Positions 33,982 through 42,302 of a stretch of 64,000 bases of DNA are shown piece after piece. Below the pieces are notes generated by a model that saw nothing but the letters and a program-made list of their open reading frames with translations, had not been told where the DNA came from and ran no database searches. Positions within the stretch are counted from its first letter, which is position 1. Every line of letters begins with the position of its first letter. Position numbers and translations under genes: made by a program. This DNA comes from Mycobacterium sp. E1214. Its GTDB lineage: Bacteria; Actinomycetota; Actinomycetes; Mycobacteriales; Mycobacteriaceae. The DNA lies in assembly GCF_001666755.1 (NCBI RefSeq), contig NZ_LZJC01000158.1, forward strand, positions 1 through 64,000. The letters are read 5' to 3'.

Positions 33982-36282
33982 ATGGTCGCGCCTGACGGAT
34001 CGGGAGGAAGCTTGTCGCTGACACGGCGAAGATCCCCAGTGGTCGTGTGGGCGTCTTTGGGGTTGCTCGCGGTCGCACTGGCTCCGTTCGGCGCGAGCGA
34101 TGGGGGTCACGCGGTCATCGGCTCGATCAGTTGCGTGATCGCCAGCATGTTCGCCACCGCCGCTTCGGCGCTGGCGGCGCAGCGGTCACGCGGTCGCCAA
34201 CGCCTCGCCTGGGCCTTGATGGCAGTCGGGCTGCTCGGCTGGACCGCGGGCCAGACGGCCTACTGCTGGGCCACTGTCACCGGCGGCCATCCGGCTGCGG
34301 GCCTATCCGCGGCCAACTTCGGATACGTGGTTCTGCCCCTGCTGGGGCTGGCAACCGCGGCCGCCATCCCCAGCAGGGATGACTCCTGTTTTGGCGCCGG
34401 GCTGCTGATCGACGGCATCCTGATCGCGGCGTCGTTCTTGGTCATCCTGGACATCATGGCGCTGGGTCGAGTGGGCCAGCTTATCGCCACCGCCACCGCC
34501 AGCTATTGGGGCCTGGCGGTGACCACCTACATCGTGGTGCGCAAATCCGAGCCCAGCCGCCAACTTTCGCCGACGCTCATCATGGTCGGATGGGCGAGCA
34601 TCGGTGCGGCCGGAACGCTGCATGTCTGGTGCGATGACGACCCGGGCAACACCCCCGACGGGCTGGTGATGTTGGGCTGGACCGTCGGTGTCTACTTCAT
34701 CGCGTTGTCCGCCACCGCTTCCCGGCCGGGCCCCGACCTCGACCTGGGCATCTCCCAACCCTCCTCGAAGGCAGCGCTGTGGCTGCCCTACTTGCCGGTC
34801 CTGCTCGCCATTGTCGTTGGTGCGGCGCATTTTTGGCCGTCGTACTGGCGGGAAGCTTTCGTATTCGCGGTGTGCGTGTCACTGTTCTTGATCACACTCG
34901 TACGTCAGATCTTCCTGCTCGACCGCAAGCAACGCCTGCTCGTGTCGGTGTCCGAAGCGGCACTGCACGACCCGCTCACCGGGCTGGCGAACCGTCGGCT
35001 GCTCCACGACCGCCTGACCCACGCGCTGCGCCAACACGCCCGCTACGGCGTGCCGGTCAGCCTGCTCGCAGTGAGCATCGACGATTTCAAGCTGGTCAAC
35101 AACACGCTCGGTTATGCCGTGGGTGACGAGTTGCTGCGCAGCGTCGGCCAGCGGATCGAGGCGGCCGTCGACCACACACATACCGTTGCCCGCATGGGCG
35201 GTGACGACTTCGCCATTCTGGTGCAGGACCGCCCGGAGGTGGCGTGCCAGATCGCCGACGATCTGGCACGCGCCTTCGACGACCCGATCGCCGTCGACGA
35301 TCACCGTTTGGACGTGCGGCTGAGCATCGGCGTGGCGTCGGCAGGGTCCGACTCGGTCGCCTGCCGCGTGCCCGGCGAGATCCTCAAAGAGGCCGACACC
35401 GCGCGGTCCTACGCCCAGCTGGCCGGCACGACCAACATGCGCATGTTCACCGCGGGGATGAGCGACGCGTCCGGCCAGCCGCCGGCTCACGATACCGCGT
35501 TCGCCCGCCTGCAATTGCTCGGCGAATTGCGCCGCGCCATCGAAAGTGCTTCGCTGAGCATCCTTTACCAGCCCAAGTTCGACCTGAGGACCGGGCTCGT
35601 TACCGGGGCGGAGGCCCTGGTGCGTTGGCACCACCCGAATTTTGGGATGCTCGAGCCAGCCCGCTTCCTGCCCTTGGTGCGCGAGCACGGGTTGATGCAC
35701 GCGCTCACCGATCTTGTTCTGGCGACGGCGATCTCGGACGCCGCCGGTTGGCACGCCCTAGACGCGGCGATCCCGGTCGCCATCAACCTCGGAGCACCGT
35801 CGCTCAACAGCGACGCGCTGCCCGACCAGATCATGTCGTTACTCACCGCCAACAAGCTATCGCCGAGTTCTCTCACCATCGAGATCACCGAAGATTTGTT
35901 GGTGGCCGATCTCACGAAGGCGCGCCAGGTGCTCGACCGCCTGCGCGCCGCCGGGATACGCGTGGCCATCGACGACTTCGGCAGTGGTTACGGCAGCCTG
36001 ACGTATCTGCGGGAGCTCCCCATCGACGACGTCAAACTCGATCGGGCGTTCGTTGCGCCGATCTTGCGCGACCACCGCGCCGCCACCATCGCACGGTCCG
36101 TCATCGAGTTGGCACGCGCCTTCGGCATCACCAGCGTGGCGGAAGGCGTCGAGGATCACGCCACGGTGCAACGGCTGCGCGACTACGGCTGCGATGCCGT
36201 GCAGGGAAATTTGTTGTGTCATCCACTGCCGGCAGCGGACATTCCGCTCGTACCGCCGAACGGCACGCTGGCGGCCGGTTAG
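33982..36282 (+). CDS. Membrane GGDEF-EAL protein (cyclic di-GMP turnover)
   Basis: A 766-aa protein from ATG 33982 (a start at 33823 would place the promoter-like palindrome inside the gene). The N-terminal 300 residues contain about eight hydrophobic helices. A GGDEF domain follows, with DPLTGLANRRLLHDRL and the signature ARMGGDDF (about 406-410; GGDDF instead of GGDEF, still compatible with activity). The EAL domain is complete: AEALVRWHHP (EAL near 544), EITEDLL, DDFGSGYGSLTYL, DDVKLDRAF and AEGVED. So it may both make and degrade c-di-GMP at the membrane. It converges on the tetR gene. Confidence 0.88.
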   Translation: MVAPDGSGGSLSLTRRRSPVVVWASLGLLAVALAPFGASDGGHAVIGSISCVIASMFATAASALAAQRSRGRQRLAWALMAVGLLGWTAGQTAYCWATVTGGHPAAGLSAANFGYVVLPLLGLATAAAIPSRDDSCFGAGLLIDGILIAASFLVILDIMALGRVGQLIATATASYWGLAVTTYIVVRKSEPSRQLSPTLIMVGWASIGAAGTLHVWCDDDPGNTPDGLVMLGWTVGVYFIALSATASRPGPDLDLGISQPSSKAALWLPYLPVLLAIVVGAAHFWPSYWREAFVFAVCVSLFLITLVRQIFLLDRKQRLLVSVSEAALHDPLTGLANRRLLHDRLTHALRQHARYGVPVSLLAVSIDDFKLVNNTLGYAVGDELLRSVGQRIEAAVDHTHTVARMGGDDFAILVQDRPEVACQIADDLARAFDDPIAVDDHRLDVRLSIGVASAGSDSVACRVPGEILKEADTARSYAQLAGTTNMRMFTAGMSDASGQPPAHDTAFARLQLLGELRRAIESASLSILYQPKFDLRTGLVTGAEALVRWHHPNFGMLEPARFLPLVREHGLMHALTDLVLATAISDAAGWHALDAAIPVAINLGAPSLNSDALPDQIMSLLTANKLSPSSLTIEITEDLLVADLTKARQVLDRLRAAGIRVAIDDFGSGYGSLTYLRELPIDDVKLDRAFVAPILRDHRAATIARSVIELARAFGITSVAEGVEDHATVQRLRDYGCDAVQGNLLCHPLPAADIPLVPPNGTLAAG

Positions 36283-36299
36283 GGCTCAGATCGACGCTC

Positions 36300-36935
36300 T
36301 CAACGCTTCTTTCGGGCGGCCGCGGCAGTCGGTGCTCGCACCGCGGGCAGGATCAGGGTGTCGATGACCTGCCGCACGAAGTGCGCGTCAACCGGTTGAC
36401 CGGTGATGACGCGCATCAACGCCATCGCGGTCAGCACGTCGCCAACCAGCGACCAATCGCGCGACGCGGAGATCTCGCCACGGTCACCGGCCTGGGTGAG
36501 GACCACGGACAGGATTCGCCGTCCCTTGAACAGCAGCAGGTCCCCGAGGGCCGAGGCGAGTTGAGGGTCGTGAGCGGCTTCCATCGCGACCCGTAGAACG
36601 AGGTCGTTCGTGATCAGCGAATCGTCGTTGCGTTTGGCGCGCTCGACGATGACGTCGAGGTCCCCGGTCAGGCTGCCCGTGTCGGGGGCGTCGTTGCTCA
36701 ACAGGTCGGGCCGCCAGTACACGAGCGCGTCGGTCATCAGCGCGGCCTTCGAGGACCACCGTCGGTAGATCGCCGCCTTGCCCACACCCGCCCGCGCGGC
36801 GATGTCGTTCATGTTGGCGGCGTCGTAACCATGCTCGGCCAGGGCCGCCAGCGCGGCGTCCAATATCGCGGGGTCGCGCGAGCGGTCCAGCCGCCCGTCG
36901 GTGCGCTGCCGAAGCTTCGATTCCGGTTCCGCCAT
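36300..36935 (-). CDS. TetR-family repressor linked to mmpS-mmpL
   Basis: A 211-aa TetR regulator. The helix-turn-helix is at about 38-62: GYDAANMNDIAARAGVGKAAIYRRW. The C-terminal ligand domain is of the TetR_C type common in efflux regulators, and the protein ends in a basic tail (AAARKKR). ATG 36935 is used. It follows mmpS-mmpL in the same direction, and a strong palindrome (36953-36982) lies in the 62-nt gap upstream of it. It probably represses itself and the transporter genes. Confidence 0.85.
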   Translation of the reverse strand: MAEPESKLRQRTDGRLDRSRDPAILDAALAALAEHGYDAANMNDIAARAGVGKAAIYRRWSSKAALMTDALVYWRPDLLSNDAPDTGSLTGDLDVIVERAKRNDDSLITNDLVLRVAMEAAHDPQLASALGDLLLFKGRRILSVVLTQAGDRGEISASRDWSLVGDVLTAMALMRVITGQPVDAHFVRQVIDTLILPAVRAPTAAAARKKR

Positions 36936-36952
36936 GCCCCCAGGCCCGTCGA

Positions 36953-36982
36953 CTGCCAACACTGCTGTCGACAGCTTGGCAG
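36953..36982. promoter_or_regulatory. Composite palindrome upstream of tetR (probable operator)
   Basis: A perfect 12-bp palindrome GCTGTCGACAGC (36964-36975) lies within outer arms CTGCCAA (36953-36959) and TTGGCAG (36976-36982). It occupies the gap between the mmpL stop and the tetR start. TetR proteins usually bind such palindromes of about 15-30 bp next to their own gene. Confidence 0.6.
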
Positions 36983-36997
36983 AACAGCGGGCCAGAT

Positions 36998-39865
36998 TCA
37001 CGTTGCCGCGAGCTGTGGGATGGGCGCGGTGTGCGCGTCACCGGCGGTGGACGCCTTGCGGGTCAGGCGGATCGTATTGATCGGCCACCAGAACCAGTGC
37101 CCCAGCGCCGCCGCGATCGACGGCGTCATGAAGGACCGCACGATGAGCGTGTCCACCAACAGGCCCAGTCCGATGGTGGTTCCCAGTTCACCGATCACGC
37201 GCAGCTGGCTGACGATCATGGACATCATGGTGAAGGCGAACACCAGCCCGGCGGCGGTGACGACCCGGCCCGAGGCGCCCATGCCACGGATGATGCCGGT
37301 GTGGAGGCCGGCGTGAATCTCCTCCTTGAGCCGCGAGACGAGGAGCAGGTTGTAGTCCGAACCCACCGCGAGCAAGATGATCACCGACAGCGGCAGGACA
37401 ATCCATTGCAGGCCAAGGCCGACGATGTCCTGCCATAACAGCACCGACAGGCCGCACGCCGTGCCGAGCGAGGCGGCCACAGTGCCGACGATGACCAGCG
37501 CCGCGACGACACTGCGGGTGATGACCAGCATGATCGCGAAGATGAGGATCATGCACGAGATGCCCGCCACCAGTAGGTCGATGATGACGCCCTTCTGCAT
37601 GTCGCTGTACATCGAGGCGGTGCCGGCCAGGTAGACCTTCGAGCTCTCCAGCGGAGTGCCCTTGATGGCGTCGGCGACCGCGTCCCTGATGCCCGCCACG
37701 TGTTTGATGCCCTCCACCGAGGCCGGATCGCCTTGGTGGGTGATGATGAACCGGACGGCCGTGCCGTCGGGCGACACGAACATTTTCAAGCCGCGTTCGA
37801 AGTCGGGGTTTTTGAAGACTTCCGGTGGCAGGTAGAACGAGTCATCGTTCTTGGCTTCGTCGAAGTACTGCCCCATCAAAGTTGAGCCCTGCGCCCCCTC
37901 CTGCTGGTGCGCCTGGATACCCGCCATCGTGCTGTGGGTCGACAGCATGAAGTTGCGCATGGTCTTCATCGAGTCGATCGTTTTCGGGAGATCGGCCAGC
38001 AGCTGGGGCATCAACCGATCCAAATGGTCGAGATCGACGGTGAGCCCGGAGATCTGGTCGGCAAGCTCGTCGATACCGTCGAGCGTGTCGAATATCGAGC
38101 GCAACGACCAGCACACCGGGATGTCGAAACAGTGCTTCTCCCAATAGAAGTAGCTTCTGATGGGCCGGAAGAAATCGTCGAAATCGGAGATGTGGTCCCG
38201 CAGTTCGTTGGTCGTATCCACCATTTGATGCGTCCTGCCGACCATGCTGTGCGTCGTCGCCGTCAGATCTTTCATGACGCCGTACATGTGTTCCATGGTG
38301 GCGATGGTCTTACCCAGCTCGTCGGCCTGCTCGAGCATGTTGGCCATGGTGTCATTCATGAACTTGGCCGTTTGCAGCGTGCCCGAATTCTGCATCGCGA
38401 TCTGAAACGGGATGGAGCTGTGCTCGATAGGCGCACCCAGTGGTCTGGTGATGGTCTGCACGCGTTCGATACCGCGAAGGTGAAAGACGCTCTTGGCGAT
38501 GCGGTCGATGACCAACATGTCGGCCGGGTCGCGCAGGTCGTGGTCGGATTCGACCATCAGCAGCTCCGGGTTCATCCGTGCCTGCGAGAAGTGCCGTTCG
38601 GCCGCCGTCATCGCGACGTTGGCGGCCATGTTGTCGGGCGTGAACTTCTGGTCGTCGTAGTTCGGCACGTAGGTCAACAGGCTGATGAAGCCGATGACGG
38701 CGATCGCCGCGGTTACCACGATGATCGGCTTGGGCCAGCGCACCACGGCCGTCCCGACTTTGCGCCAACCGCGGACATCGATGGGACGCTTGGGATCGAA
38801 AAGGCCGAAGCGCGAGCCGATCGCCAGCACCGCCGGCGCCAGCGTTAGCGCGGCGAAGACGATGACCAACAGCGCGATGGCGCACGGCAGGCCCATGGTC
38901 TGGAAGTACGGCAGCCGGCACGCCGTCAGGCACAGACAGGCGCCCGCGATCGTCAGGCCCGAGCCCAGGATGACGTGCGAGACGCCGTGATAGGCCGTGT
39001 AGAACGCCTGCTCGCGATCCTGGCCGAGCGACCGCGCCTCGTGGTAGCGGCCCAGCAGGAAGATGACGTAGTCGGTCCCCGCGGCGATGCTGAGCATGGT
39101 GACCATGCTGACGGCGTACGGGGTCAGGCCGATGATGTTGAGGTTACCCGCCGTTCCCGTGATCCCCTGCGCCGCAAACAATTCGATGCCGATCACGAGC
39201 AGGCACAGCACCGTGGTCACGATCGACCGGTAAACCAGCAGCAGCATCACCAAGATGACGATGATGGAGACCAACGCCATCGTCGCCATGCTTTTGTGGC
39301 CGACGAGGCTGGTGTCGGCGTTGAGCACGGTATTGCCGGCCACATAGGCCCTCACTCCCGGCGGCGCCGGTGTCTGGGCGACGATTGTGCGCACCGCGGC
39401 GACGGATTCGTGGCTGGGGGTGGTGCCCTGCGCACCGTTGAGGAAGACCTGGACGTACGCCGCCTTGCCGTCGGGGCTCTGCGAGCCGGCGGCGGTCAGC
39501 GGGTCACCCCAGAAGTCCTGGACGTTCTGCACATGCTCACGGTCGTTTTTGAGCTTGCTGACGATGTGGTTGTAGAAGTCGTGCGCGCTGTCGCCGAGTT
39601 TGTCCTTGCCCTCGAGCACCACCATCGCCGACGAGTCGGTATTGAACTCCTTGAACTTTTCACCGATGTGCATCATCGACTTGAACGCCGGGGCGTCCTG
39701 CGGGGTCATCGGCACCGAGTGCTGATCGGCGACCGTATCCAGGGGCGGTGACAGGACGCCCAGGGCCACGGCGATGAACGCCCACCCCAAGACGATCGGC
39801 ACCGCGAGGATGCGGATGAGTCGAGGAATCAGCGCAGGGCGGGGCGCCGCGTGCAGGTTGCTCAT
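36998..39865 (-). CDS. mmpL: MmpL-family RND transporter
   Basis: A 955-aa MmpL protein of the MmpL4/L5-like class. The two proton-relay pairs are intact: Asp265-Tyr266 (AAGTDYVIF) and Asp837-Tyr838 (AVGSDYNLLL). The FYWEKHCFDIPVCW block, coiled-coil region in the second periplasmic domain (about 490-640) and 12 membrane helices are as expected. ATG 39865 overlaps the mmpS stop by 4 nt. It shares architecture with the mmpL at 14505 but is a distinct paralogue. With a TetR gene in the same unit, it is likely an inducible exporter for a lipid, siderophore or drug. Confidence 0.93.
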   Translation of the reverse strand: MSNLHAAPRPALIPRLIRILAVPIVLGWAFIAVALGVLSPPLDTVADQHSVPMTPQDAPAFKSMMHIGEKFKEFNTDSSAMVVLEGKDKLGDSAHDFYNHIVSKLKNDREHVQNVQDFWGDPLTAAGSQSPDGKAAYVQVFLNGAQGTTPSHESVAAVRTIVAQTPAPPGVRAYVAGNTVLNADTSLVGHKSMATMALVSIIVILVMLLLVYRSIVTTVLCLLVIGIELFAAQGITGTAGNLNIIGLTPYAVSMVTMLSIAAGTDYVIFLLGRYHEARSLGQDREQAFYTAYHGVSHVILGSGLTIAGACLCLTACRLPYFQTMGLPCAIALLVIVFAALTLAPAVLAIGSRFGLFDPKRPIDVRGWRKVGTAVVRWPKPIIVVTAAIAVIGFISLLTYVPNYDDQKFTPDNMAANVAMTAAERHFSQARMNPELLMVESDHDLRDPADMLVIDRIAKSVFHLRGIERVQTITRPLGAPIEHSSIPFQIAMQNSGTLQTAKFMNDTMANMLEQADELGKTIATMEHMYGVMKDLTATTHSMVGRTHQMVDTTNELRDHISDFDDFFRPIRSYFYWEKHCFDIPVCWSLRSIFDTLDGIDELADQISGLTVDLDHLDRLMPQLLADLPKTIDSMKTMRNFMLSTHSTMAGIQAHQQEGAQGSTLMGQYFDEAKNDDSFYLPPEVFKNPDFERGLKMFVSPDGTAVRFIITHQGDPASVEGIKHVAGIRDAVADAIKGTPLESSKVYLAGTASMYSDMQKGVIIDLLVAGISCMILIFAIMLVITRSVVAALVIVGTVAASLGTACGLSVLLWQDIVGLGLQWIVLPLSVIILLAVGSDYNLLLVSRLKEEIHAGLHTGIIRGMGASGRVVTAAGLVFAFTMMSMIVSQLRVIGELGTTIGLGLLVDTLIVRSFMTPSIAAALGHWFWWPINTIRLTRKASTAGDAHTAPIPQLAAT

Positions 39866-40299
39866 ACGGATTTCACCAAGCAGTAAATAAACGGTTGGTA
39901 GTCATCGGTTTTGCGATCGTCGCGGACCTGGCCGTCGACGACGACGCGGCACCGCAGCGCGTCCACCCCGGCACTGGCTTGGGCGACGATGTTGGCCGAC
40001 ATCGAGGGCAGCGTGGTCACGATCGTGAACGACCATGGCAATGGGGCCGCCTCCACGAGGTGGGGTTGCCCGTTCTCGTCGAGGTAGTCGACGTTGACGG
40101 TTCCGCTCGGCGATCCGGACATCTCGTAGGTGATGCGCTTGGGATGGAACGGTTTGGTGTCGCCGCCGTTGCCCTCGCCGCTCGCCACCTGCCCGGTGGA
40201 GCCGAACGTATCGCGGATGCGGACGACCGCGTAGGCGCCGAGCGCGACCACGACGGCGAGAAGCAGCGGCAGCCAGACTTTTTTCAGCACTCGAAACAC
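39862..40299 (-). CDS. mmpS: MmpS-family membrane accessory protein
   Basis: A 145-aa MmpS protein. N-terminal helix VWLPLLLAVVVALGAYAVV, linker, then PFHPKRITYEMSGSPSGTVNVDYLD, LPWSFTIVTTLPSMS and LRCRVVVDGQVRDDRK with the conserved Cys pair. GTG 40299 is the start. Its stop overlaps the mmpL start, forming an mmpS-mmpL-tetR unit. The upstream region carries an inverted repeat (40351-40366). Confidence 0.92.
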   Translation of the reverse strand: MFRVLKKVWLPLLLAVVVALGAYAVVRIRDTFGSTGQVASGEGNGGDTKPFHPKRITYEMSGSPSGTVNVDYLDENGQPHLVEAAPLPWSFTIVTTLPSMSANIVAQASAGVDALRCRVVVDGQVRDDRKTDDYQPFIYCLVKSV

Positions 40300-40711
40300 G
40301 GTCGTGCCCCCGTACTCGTGCTCACCGCGCCCTGCCCTTCCCCAACGAGACGGAACTCGGGTTCCGCGTCGATTGGGGACTGTACCTCACCGTGCGAAAC
40401 TGCGCGCGCCGGCCCACCCGGGCGCGTCGCGCCGAGCGGCCGGGAGTGGACCGTGCCGCCCCCCGGTCAAGGTCGGCGATTGCGGGCCGCTGTACCGATG
40501 ACGCTTTGGCCCGTTGCCTGCGCACGGACCGAGGCATGGTCGACCGCAGCGATCTCATGGCGTCGGGCCGGAGAACGCCGCGGTGGCTCACCACATCGAT
40601 TGCGGCACTGATAGATACACACCCTTGCGTTCGCCACCACGTCGGCGCTCAACCCCAACAGCGCATCCGCCCAGCCACCAGGCACAGTGACGTGAGCACC
40701 CGGGACCGGAT
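40300..40711. other. Intergenic region upstream of mmpS
   Basis: A 412-nt stretch with no supportable gene; the short frames in it have no ribosome sites or family features. It holds the mmpS promoter region on the right of 40299 and the end of the malonate operon at 40712. The only clear element is the inverted repeat at 40351-40366. Confidence 0.5.
40351..40366. promoter_or_regulatory. Inverted repeat upstream of mmpS (candidate operator)
   Basis: Arms CGGAAC (40351-40356) and GTTCCG (40361-40366) with 4 nt between, about 52 nt before the mmpS GTG. It differs from the palindrome in front of tetR, so it may bind another regulator. Confidence 0.4.
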
Positions 40712-41656
40712 TTAGGGGTAAGCCGACCGGGCTCGACGCAACACCGTGTCGATGGCAACTTCATCGAGGGCGGCGACTCTCACGTCGGGCAGGCTGGACA
40801 GTGCGAGTGAGGTAAGGACGTGGCCGGGCGGCATTTCGATGGTGGTGGTGACGCCGAGTTCGCCGATCAGCCGCATGCAGTCGAACCACTGCACGGGGTG
40901 TTGCACCGCTTGGGCGAGGTCCTCGACGACACCGGCCGGGTTGTGGTGAAGCCTGCGGCCGGTGCGGTTGGCCAGGTAGGCGCGTTGTTGGCGACCGGGT
41001 GAAACGTTGCGCAGCTCAGCGGCTACCGCGTGGGCGGTACTTGCCTGCAGCGGGCAGTGTGAGGCGATCCGCACGTCGAGGGCGGTCAAATTGCGCGCTC
41101 CGGCGCGCTCGGCGGGGCCGCGGAGATTTTCCAGCGCGGCGGCCGTACCGCTGACCACGGTCTGATCGGCCGCGTTGATGTTGGCCACCCACAGCGGATC
41201 CTGCACGGTGCCATGCGAACTGACCAGCGATTGCACGGCGGACAGGCTCAGCCCGCTGATGGCAGCCATCCCCCACTGCCGGGCGGCGCATGCGCGTTGC
41301 ATCATGTCGCCGCGGACGCGCACGACCCGGATGGCATCGGTGAGGTTGAGAACGCCGGCCACCACAGCGGCGGCGAAGGCTCCGACCGAGTGGCCGGCCA
41401 CGAATTCTGCTTGCAGACCGTGGTCTTCGATGAGCGCGCGGGCGTACGCGACGCCGGTGATGAGCAGGCACAGTTGGGCGTTGGTGGTGGATTGCAGCGC
41501 CTCGGCCGTGTCGAGTTGCTCCGGAAGGCCATCCAGATCCGCCAGGCAATGCTGGGCCTCGGCCCAGGATCGCGCCGCGGCGGGGGTTTGGGGCAGCGAT
41601 TGCAGCATGGCCGGGCGCTGCGACCCCTGCCCCGGAAAAAGCAGCGCGGTGCTCAT
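40712..41656 (-). CDS. mdcH: Malonate decarboxylase epsilon subunit: malonyl-CoA:ACP transacylase
   Basis: A 314-aa acyltransferase-domain protein. It has FPGQGSQRP at the N-terminus, the nucleophile Ser in AGHSVGAFAA, the conserved Arg in VRGDMMQ and His in ASHCPLQ. MdcH charges the carrier protein MdcC with malonyl to start the catalytic cycle. Last gene of the mdcA-B-C-DE-G-H operon, 28 nt after mdcG. A fatty-acid-synthase FabD role is less likely given the location and N-terminal features. Confidence 0.9.
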   Translation of the reverse strand: MSTALLFPGQGSQRPAMLQSLPQTPAAARSWAEAQHCLADLDGLPEQLDTAEALQSTTNAQLCLLITGVAYARALIEDHGLQAEFVAGHSVGAFAAAVVAGVLNLTDAIRVVRVRGDMMQRACAARQWGMAAISGLSLSAVQSLVSSHGTVQDPLWVANINAADQTVVSGTAAALENLRGPAERAGARNLTALDVRIASHCPLQASTAHAVAAELRNVSPGRQQRAYLANRTGRRLHHNPAGVVEDLAQAVQHPVQWFDCMRLIGELGVTTTIEMPPGHVLTSLALSSLPDVRVAALDEVAIDTVLRRARSAYP

Positions 41657-41684
41657 CGGCCGCCGAAAACGGTTACGCGGCAGG

Positions 41685-42302
41685 TCATTGCGTCACAATC
41701 TCCTCGAGCGCGACCAGACGCGCACCGGTGAGCGTGCGCAGCAGGATCCGGTCGAGACCTCCGGCGAGTTCGGTCAGGTTGACCGCGCCCCCGTCGGTGT
41801 CCAGCTGACAGTCGACACGTGCTGGCAGCGCTGACAATTGCGCTGCCAGGGCTTCGATTTCTCGGGCCGTCGGGCGTTCGAGAAGCCGAATGACCAGGTC
41901 GAGATCGCTGGACGGTGTGGTGGTGGGATGACCGGTGGCCAACTCGAAGCCGGCACTGCCAGTCGGACCCCATGGATAACCGGAATCGTCGAGCAGGGAC
42001 ATTGCGGCGCGCAAGGAGCTGATCGCGGCAGTGTCAGATGCTGAACCACGCGGCGAAGGGCGCAGGTCCTCGGGGCGCAGCACCTCCAGCACTGCGGTCT
42101 CCGAGACCTCCATGGCGTGCCGTTGATGGCGGTAGGTTCCCCGGACGCCGACGGCGAGGTGACCGGGAGCCGCGACAGCGCGGCGCACGACCACCCATGG
42201 CGTCTGGGTGAGCGCGGCGCGGATCCACGGGGGCTCGTCGCCGGTCAGCTGAGCCGCCGGGTCTTCGAGCCGGATGAGGTCGTGTGCCCGAGCGGAAGTC
42301 AT
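41685..42302 (-). CDS. mdcG: Malonate decarboxylase holo-ACP synthase (phosphoribosyl-dephospho-CoA transferase)
   Basis: A 205-aa nucleotidyltransferase-like protein. The GPTGSAGFELATG segment and the metal-binding SDLDLVI match MdcG, which attaches 2'-(5''-triphosphoribosyl)-3'-dephospho-CoA to Ser25 of MdcC. ATG 42302 overlaps the mdcDE stop by 4 nt; a start at 42323 would overlap more. Its substrate is made by MdcB from the same operon. Confidence 0.87.
   Translation of the reverse strand: MTSARAHDLIRLEDPAAQLTGDEPPWIRAALTQTPWVVVRRAVAAPGHLAVGVRGTYRHQRHAMEVSETAVLEVLRPEDLRPSPRGSASDTAAISSLRAAMSLLDDSGYPWGPTGSAGFELATGHPTTTPSSDLDLVIRLLERPTAREIEALAAQLSALPARVDCQLDTDGGAVNLTELAGGLDRILLRTLTGARLVALEEIVTQ

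Noticed and set aside
40304-40685. Short open frames upstream of mmpS
   Set aside because: Arg-rich, overlapping on both strands, with no start context or family similarity.
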